Shown here: piece by piece, positions 60,332-64,000 of the stretch
How positions within the stretch are numbered: position 1 is the first letter of the stretch
Layout of the letters: the number at the start of each line of letters is the position of its first letter
Origin: an uncultured Actinomycetes bacterium
Lineage (GTDB): Bacteria; Actinomycetota; Actinomycetes; Mycobacteriales; Nakamurellaceae
Assembly: GCA_937926105.1 (NCBI GenBank)
Contig: CALANS010000127.1
Coordinates: forward strand, 1-64,000
Reading direction: 5' to 3'
DNA length: 64,000 bases
Made by a program: the position numbers and the translations under genes
The notes under the pieces: generated by a model
The model's input: only the letters and a program-made list of their open reading frames with translations
Databases searched by the model: none
What the model was told of the DNA's origin: nothing

Positions 60332-62074
60332 GTGAGTTCCCAGATGGATCAACAGCTTTCCGGAACCGTGGCGGTGAGATCGCACGGCGCCACACACCCC
60401 GTCACCGCCTGGACCTACCGGGTGCGGGTGTGGGAGTACCTGATGCGCCAGTGGCGGCCGTACTTCGTCTCGGGCATCGCCGAGGCGGTCGGTGGGCCGC
60501 TGCTCTACCTGCTCGCGCTGGGCCTGGGCCTGGGCTCGCTGATCAGCTCGCGGGGCACCGCGGTGCTCGGCGGGGTGCGGTATGTCGACTACATCGCGCC
60601 CGCGCTGCTGTGCGCGGCTGCCCTGCAGATCGCGTTCTCCGAGTGCTCGTTCGGGGCGTTCGGCCGGATCAAGTGGCAGCGCACCCTGTGGGGTATCACG
60701 TCGACTCCCGTCACCCCGGAGGTCGCGGCCGACGCTCACGTGATGTACATCTCCACCAGGCTCGGACTGTCGGCGGTCTTGTACTACCTGGTGCTGCTGG
60801 CCTTCGGCGCGGCCGGTGGCCCGGCCGGGGTGCTGATGATCCCGATCGCCGTGTTGACGGCCATGTCGGTCGGGGTATGGATTCTGGCGTTGTCCGCGGT
60901 GCTGGACGACGACGCCCCGACGGCGTTCAATCTGGTGCTCCGGTTCGGGGTGATCCCCGCCTCGCTGTTCTCCGCGTCGTTCTTTCCGATCAGCCAGCTG
61001 CCATGGGCGGTGCGCTGGCTGGCGGTCGCCTCGCCGCTGTGGCACGGCAACGAGCTGGCCCGGGATGCCGCGCTGGGTGGGCTGCCCGGCTGGCAGGTGA
61101 CGATGCACCTGGTGGTACTGGTGGCGTTGCTGGTGGCGGTTTCGCGGTGGCGCGGCGGCGGTTCCGGATCAGGTTGGCGTCCTGACATGGCGTGGCAGGC
61201 AAGCGATCGGGTAGCGGTGACGGAGTCGACCGGCCAGGCCCCGCGAGATGCGCCTCACCCTCGTGCCGGGGCATCGGGTGAGTTGTTGCTGCGCATCATT
61301 CCGGTTCGGATGTACGCCGGCCGGTCCCATGTGGTGATGGAGCGGTCGCTGCACACCTCCCGGACGTTCAAGTGGACGCTGATCTCAGGGTTCTTCGAGC
61401 CGCTGTTCTACCTGCTGGCGATGGGTGCCGGGATGGGCTCGCTGATCGGCACGGTGCAGGGCCCCACCGGCCCGGTCGCGTATGCGGCCTTCATCGCACC
61501 CGGGCTGCTGGCCACCTCCGCCATGAACGGCGCGGTGTTCGACTCCACCGTGAACGTGTTCTTCAAGCTGCGCTACGCCAAGACCTACGACGCCATGCTG
61601 GCCACGTCCCTCGGCCCGATGGATGTGGCGCTGGGGGAGATCGGCTGGGCGCTCGGGCGGGGCGCGGCCTATGCGGTGACGTTCGAGATCGTGATGGCCG
61701 CCATGGGGCTGCTGTACTCGCCGTGGGCGGCGCTGGCGGTGCCGGGCGCCATCCTGATCGCGTTCGGATTCGCCGCGGTCGGCATGGCGATCTGCACATT
61801 CCTGCGGACATTCCAGCACCTGGACTGGGTCACCATGTCGCTGATGCCGATGTTCTTGTTCTCCACCACGTTCTACCCGCTGGACGTCTACCCCCGGGCG
61901 GTGCAGATCCTGGTGGAATGCCTGCCGCTCTACCACGGCATCGAGCTGATCCGTGGCCTGACGCTGGGCGCGGTCGACGTGAGCATGCTCGGACATGCGG
62001 CGTACTTCGTGGTGATGGCCGTGGTGGGCGTGGCGGTCACCGCTCGTCGCCTGGAGCGGTTGCTGCTGACCTGA
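60332..62074 (+). CDS. Fused tandem ABC-2 type permease
   Basis: 580 residues. Two ABC-2 permease units in one chain: the first (about 25-270) begins TYRVRVWEYLMRQWRPYFVS and has FSASFFPISQLPWAVRWLA; after a hydrophilic linker (about 272-320) the second (about 330-578) has SGFFEPLFYLLAMGAGMGSL and FSTTFYPLDVYPRAVQILVE. In relatives the two are separate genes. With one ATPase this makes a full exporter. Substrate unknown; relatives export drugs or lipids. Confidence 0.92.
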   Translation: MSSQMDQQLSGTVAVRSHGATHPVTAWTYRVRVWEYLMRQWRPYFVSGIAEAVGGPLLYLLALGLGLGSLISSRGTAVLGGVRYVDYIAPALLCAAALQIAFSECSFGAFGRIKWQRTLWGITSTPVTPEVAADAHVMYISTRLGLSAVLYYLVLLAFGAAGGPAGVLMIPIAVLTAMSVGVWILALSAVLDDDAPTAFNLVLRFGVIPASLFSASFFPISQLPWAVRWLAVASPLWHGNELARDAALGGLPGWQVTMHLVVLVALLVAVSRWRGGGSGSGWRPDMAWQASDRVAVTESTGQAPRDAPHPRAGASGELLLRIIPVRMYAGRSHVVMERSLHTSRTFKWTLISGFFEPLFYLLAMGAGMGSLIGTVQGPTGPVAYAAFIAPGLLATSAMNGAVFDSTVNVFFKLRYAKTYDAMLATSLGPMDVALGEIGWALGRGAAYAVTFEIVMAAMGLLYSPWAALAVPGAILIAFGFAAVGMAICTFLRTFQHLDWVTMSLMPMFLFSTTFYPLDVYPRAVQILVECLPLYHGIELIRGLTLGAVDVSMLGHAAYFVVMAVVGVAVTARRLERLLLT

Positions 62075-62134
62075 CCGGCTCGGCACGTGGTATCGCCGCG
62101 GCACGGTTCGGTATCTGTCCGGTACCGGCTCGGT

Positions 62135-63433
62135 TCAGTTCGACATCGCCAGCAGCGTGTCCCGGTTGTACACCGCCCTGGACCAGGCGGTGACCCGGGC
62201 CGGGTCGGTGAGGGTGAGCACCCCGATCGTCACCGCACCGTCGGTGCTGATGGACTCGATCGCGTAGAAGTCGGACCACGGCTGTTGTCGGACCGCGCTC
62301 TTCCCGCCGGTGACCAGTCCGCGGAGCGCATCCGCGTTCGCTCGGGCGGCGTCGTCATCGGAGTTGGCCAGCACGATGACGGTGCGGGGCGTCCCGTCCA
62401 CGATCGTCTCGCCGATACCGGCCAGCACATACGGCTTGAGCGCGTGTTTCCGCAGCTCGGCGAGGACCTTCTTCGCCTGCTCCGGGGATGAGGTGCTCGA
62501 TCCGACCAGCGGGGCGAGCAGCTGAGGGCCGACGATCAGTGCCGAGTACACGCCGTGATCGTCCAGCGCGGTGGCCACCGCCCGGTAGTTCGTGTCGGCA
62601 GCCAGTGAGGGTGCGGGATCGTTGCCAACGTCGAGCAACGCGTGCATGGTCGCATCGACCCGGCCGAACAGGAAGGTGGACGAATCCGGGAATGCCATCC
62701 GCCGCGAGCTGCCCAGCTCGGTGAACAGCCCCGTGTAGCGCTTGGTGATGTCCATCTTCAGGTCGTCCATCCACCGGTAGAAGGTGTGCCCCCGGTAGTC
62801 GGGGGTCGTCAGTTCGTCCTTCCAGTTGGAATTGCTGCGAAACGCCTGGTCGATGGTCGAGGTGTCAAAGCTGCCGCGAGCGGCGATCGCGATCCGCGGG
62901 GGCGCCGACGCCTGGATGTCGGCGGCGATATCCGAGGCCGCGATCGGCTGGCCCTGCGCCGTTGCCCGTTGGGACAGCTGGAACAGCAGATCGGAGCCGG
63001 CCATGCCGATGCCGGTCTCCAGGCTGTTGGTCAGGGCCAGCGAGTACTTCGACTGATCGGCCAGCGTGGCATCAGCGCCCGGCACCGTCACCCCGCCGGC
63101 CGCTGCGGCCTTCCAGTACAGGTTGATCGTCACGGGCTGGTCGCCCGCGACAGACGCCGGCACCATGGTGAGCATGCTCGCCAGGGTCGCATCGGCGGCC
63201 GACGAGCTCGTGCCGGCCGACGAGCTCGTGCCGGCCGACGAGCTCGTGCCGGCCGACGTGCTCGTGCCGGGATCCGTGCTCGTGCCGGCGGTCTTGTCGC
63301 CCGGGGTGGCGGGGCCGGCAGTGGTGCTGTCGGTGTCGATCTGACCGCTCCCGGCGACGCCGGTGCCGGACGTGCAGGCAGCCAGGCTTGTCGCCAGGAC
63401 GGCGCATGCCAACAGTGCCCAGGTGCGTTTCAT
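62135..63433 (-). CDS. Lipoprotein of unknown function with Ser/Thr repeat linker
   Basis: 432 residues, ATG 63433. Signal peptide with lipobox SLAAC (Cys20). A low-complexity linker with AGTSSS repeats (about 50-80), then a 350-residue outer domain (YSLALTNSLETGIGMAGSDL, DDLKMDITKRYTGLFTELGS, VLTLTDPARVTAWSRAVYN). No family is recognised. The length and layout resemble other actinobacterial lipoproteins with a Ser/Thr stalk. It is convergent with the exporter. Confidence 0.85.
   Translation of the reverse strand: MKRTWALLACAVLATSLAACTSGTGVAGSGQIDTDSTTAGPATPGDKTAGTSTDPGTSTSAGTSSSAGTSSSAGTSSSAADATLASMLTMVPASVAGDQPVTINLYWKAAAAGGVTVPGADATLADQSKYSLALTNSLETGIGMAGSDLLFQLSQRATAQGQPIAASDIAADIQASAPPRIAIAARGSFDTSTIDQAFRSNSNWKDELTTPDYRGHTFYRWMDDLKMDITKRYTGLFTELGSSRRMAFPDSSTFLFGRVDATMHALLDVGNDPAPSLAADTNYRAVATALDDHGVYSALIVGPQLLAPLVGSSTSSPEQAKKVLAELRKHALKPYVLAGIGETIVDGTPRTVIVLANSDDDAARANADALRGLVTGGKSAVRQQPWSDFYAIESISTDGAVTIGVLTLTDPARVTAWSRAVYNRDTLLAMSN
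63201..63290 (-). repeat. 18-bp tandem repeat in the lipoprotein linker
   Basis: Unit GACGAGCTCGTGCCGGCC, three exact copies (63201-63254) followed by two diverged ones to 63290. It encodes the AGTSSS repeats. Copy number could change by slippage without breaking the frame. Confidence 0.85.
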
Positions 63434-63840
63434 GGTTCCCCCGTGGTCTCGGTGCCGGCGTTGCGCCGGCCGACCGGGTCATTGCAACACAGCCATGCCC
63501 GGGCGCGGGCGGATTCCGGTCGGCGGCTGCCTCCGCGCCCGGGTCGGCCGCGATGTGGGATACTGGCCCAGTACGGGCGGGGGAATCCCGCGCCGTGCCC
63601 GATCTGGCCGCCGGCCGGTCGCGCGGGACTCCGGTGTGTGACAGGCGCCGTTCCAGGCGGTGACGGGGGAGAGCCGTCGCGCCGGTCGAGTCCCGCCGCG
63701 CCCGTTGCTCGCGACAGAGCGGACCCCGCTAGCTTCCCGCCTGCGCTCACGGCGCAGCGGACACGATTTCCGCCACGGCACCCCTGCGCGGACGCGTTGC
63801 ACACGCGCCCGGGGGTGGGCGGGAGAGGATTTGTCGCATC
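63434..63840. other. Intergenic region before rne
   Basis: About 400 bp between divergent genes. Open frames here look like chance frames. It should hold the rne promoter and a long leader; I see no convincing promoter box or known RNA element. Confidence 0.4.
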
Positions 63841-64000
63841 ATGACGTCATCGAATGAACCCACCATCCCGACCCTGGCCGCCGCACTGGCCGACCTGCCA
63901 CAGCGGGTCCGGGTGCACGACCTGGCCCGGCGGGCCGGGTTGAACTCCAAGGAGGCAATCGCCGCCCTGGCCGGGGCCGGGGTGCAGGTCGGATCCGCCT
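63841..64000 (+). CDS. rne: Ribonuclease E/G family protein (first 53 codons)
   Basis: Starts ATG 63841 and runs off the window. VRVHDLARRAGLNSKEAIAA then LAGAGVQVGSA is an IF2-N-type helical module like that at the start of actinobacterial RNase E. Its place after ndk is that of rne in mycobacteria. The catalytic part lies outside. Confidence 0.72.
   Translation, partial: MTSSNEPTIPTLAAALADLPQRVRVHDLARRAGLNSKEAIAALAGAGVQVGSA

Noticed and set aside
63201..63290. CRISPR array
   Set aside because: Units are contiguous without spacers and lie in a coding frame; a tandem repeat.

Overview
The window is high-GC DNA from an actinobacterium, most likely a mycolic-acid bacterium (order Mycobacteriales). 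The evidence is the set and order of housekeeping genes on the right: IclR/LtbR-type regulator, leuC, leuD, hupB with a long Lys/Ala/Pro tail, mutT1, ppk1, then gpsA, ddl, thiL, ung, and valS, folC, ndk, rne. Many genes are joined by GTGA or ATGA overlaps. I cannot name the genus from sequence alone.

Left part (1 to about 35.4 kb) is accessory DNA. It starts with the end of a nuoN-like gene joined to a small His/Met-rich membrane protein and a Tat-exported multicopper oxidase. A scrap heap of mobile DNA follows (IS256 remnant, truncated serine recombinase with DUF5372-like and small partner genes). From 5.5 to 23 kb lies a remarkable block of cell-envelope genes: two coiled-coil NlpC/P60 peptidoglycan endopeptidases, two lipoprotein L,D-transpeptidases, an Lgt-like protein with an added N-terminal domain, an apolipoprotein N-acyltransferase (Lnt), a full System II cytochrome c maturation set (ResA, CcdA, ResB, CcsB), FtsX without FtsE, and a small CPxC membrane protein. 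The same block encodes a BlaI-type repressor and an M56 (BlaR1-like) protease that lacks a penicillin-sensor domain. A 17-bp operator of the form TACTA-N7-TAGTA (first base sometimes A) recurs in front of nearly every transcription unit of the block, and one endopeptidase gene also has a c-di-AMP (ydaO-type) riboswitch. I read this as one dedicated regulon, possibly supplying spare copies of extracytoplasmic thiol enzymes that copper or other soft metals poison.

From 23 to 36.5 kb there are metal modules: four ArsR/SmtB sensors with different metal-site signatures, three CDF exporters, a P1B-type ATPase, a DtxR-family regulator with a CaCA exchanger, a DUF1707 protein, and decayed pieces of further CDF, ArsR, ZIP and AraC genes. 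IS256 and IS1182-like remnants follow. At 35348-35384 lies the 3' end of a tRNA-Glu gene with its terminator but without a 5' half. This looks like the right attachment site of an island whose intact tRNA-Glu and integrase lie to the left of this window.

Right part (36.7 to 64 kb) is mostly core genome: leucine biosynthesis and its regulator, nucleoid protein, Nudix hydrolase, polyphosphate kinase, phospholipid synthesis, D-Ala-D-Ala ligase, thiamine kinase, uracil-DNA glycosylase, a CobT-like protein lacking the catalytic Glu, an acyl-CoA dehydrogenase, valyl-tRNA synthetase, folate synthase, Ndk, a LAXTG-type small surface protein, an ABC-2 exporter with fused permeases, a lipoprotein and the start of RNase E/G. 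The only clear scar there is a broken AAA/DUF4143 ATPase gene at 52.5-53.4 kb. No CRISPR array, complete tRNA or rRNA was seen.
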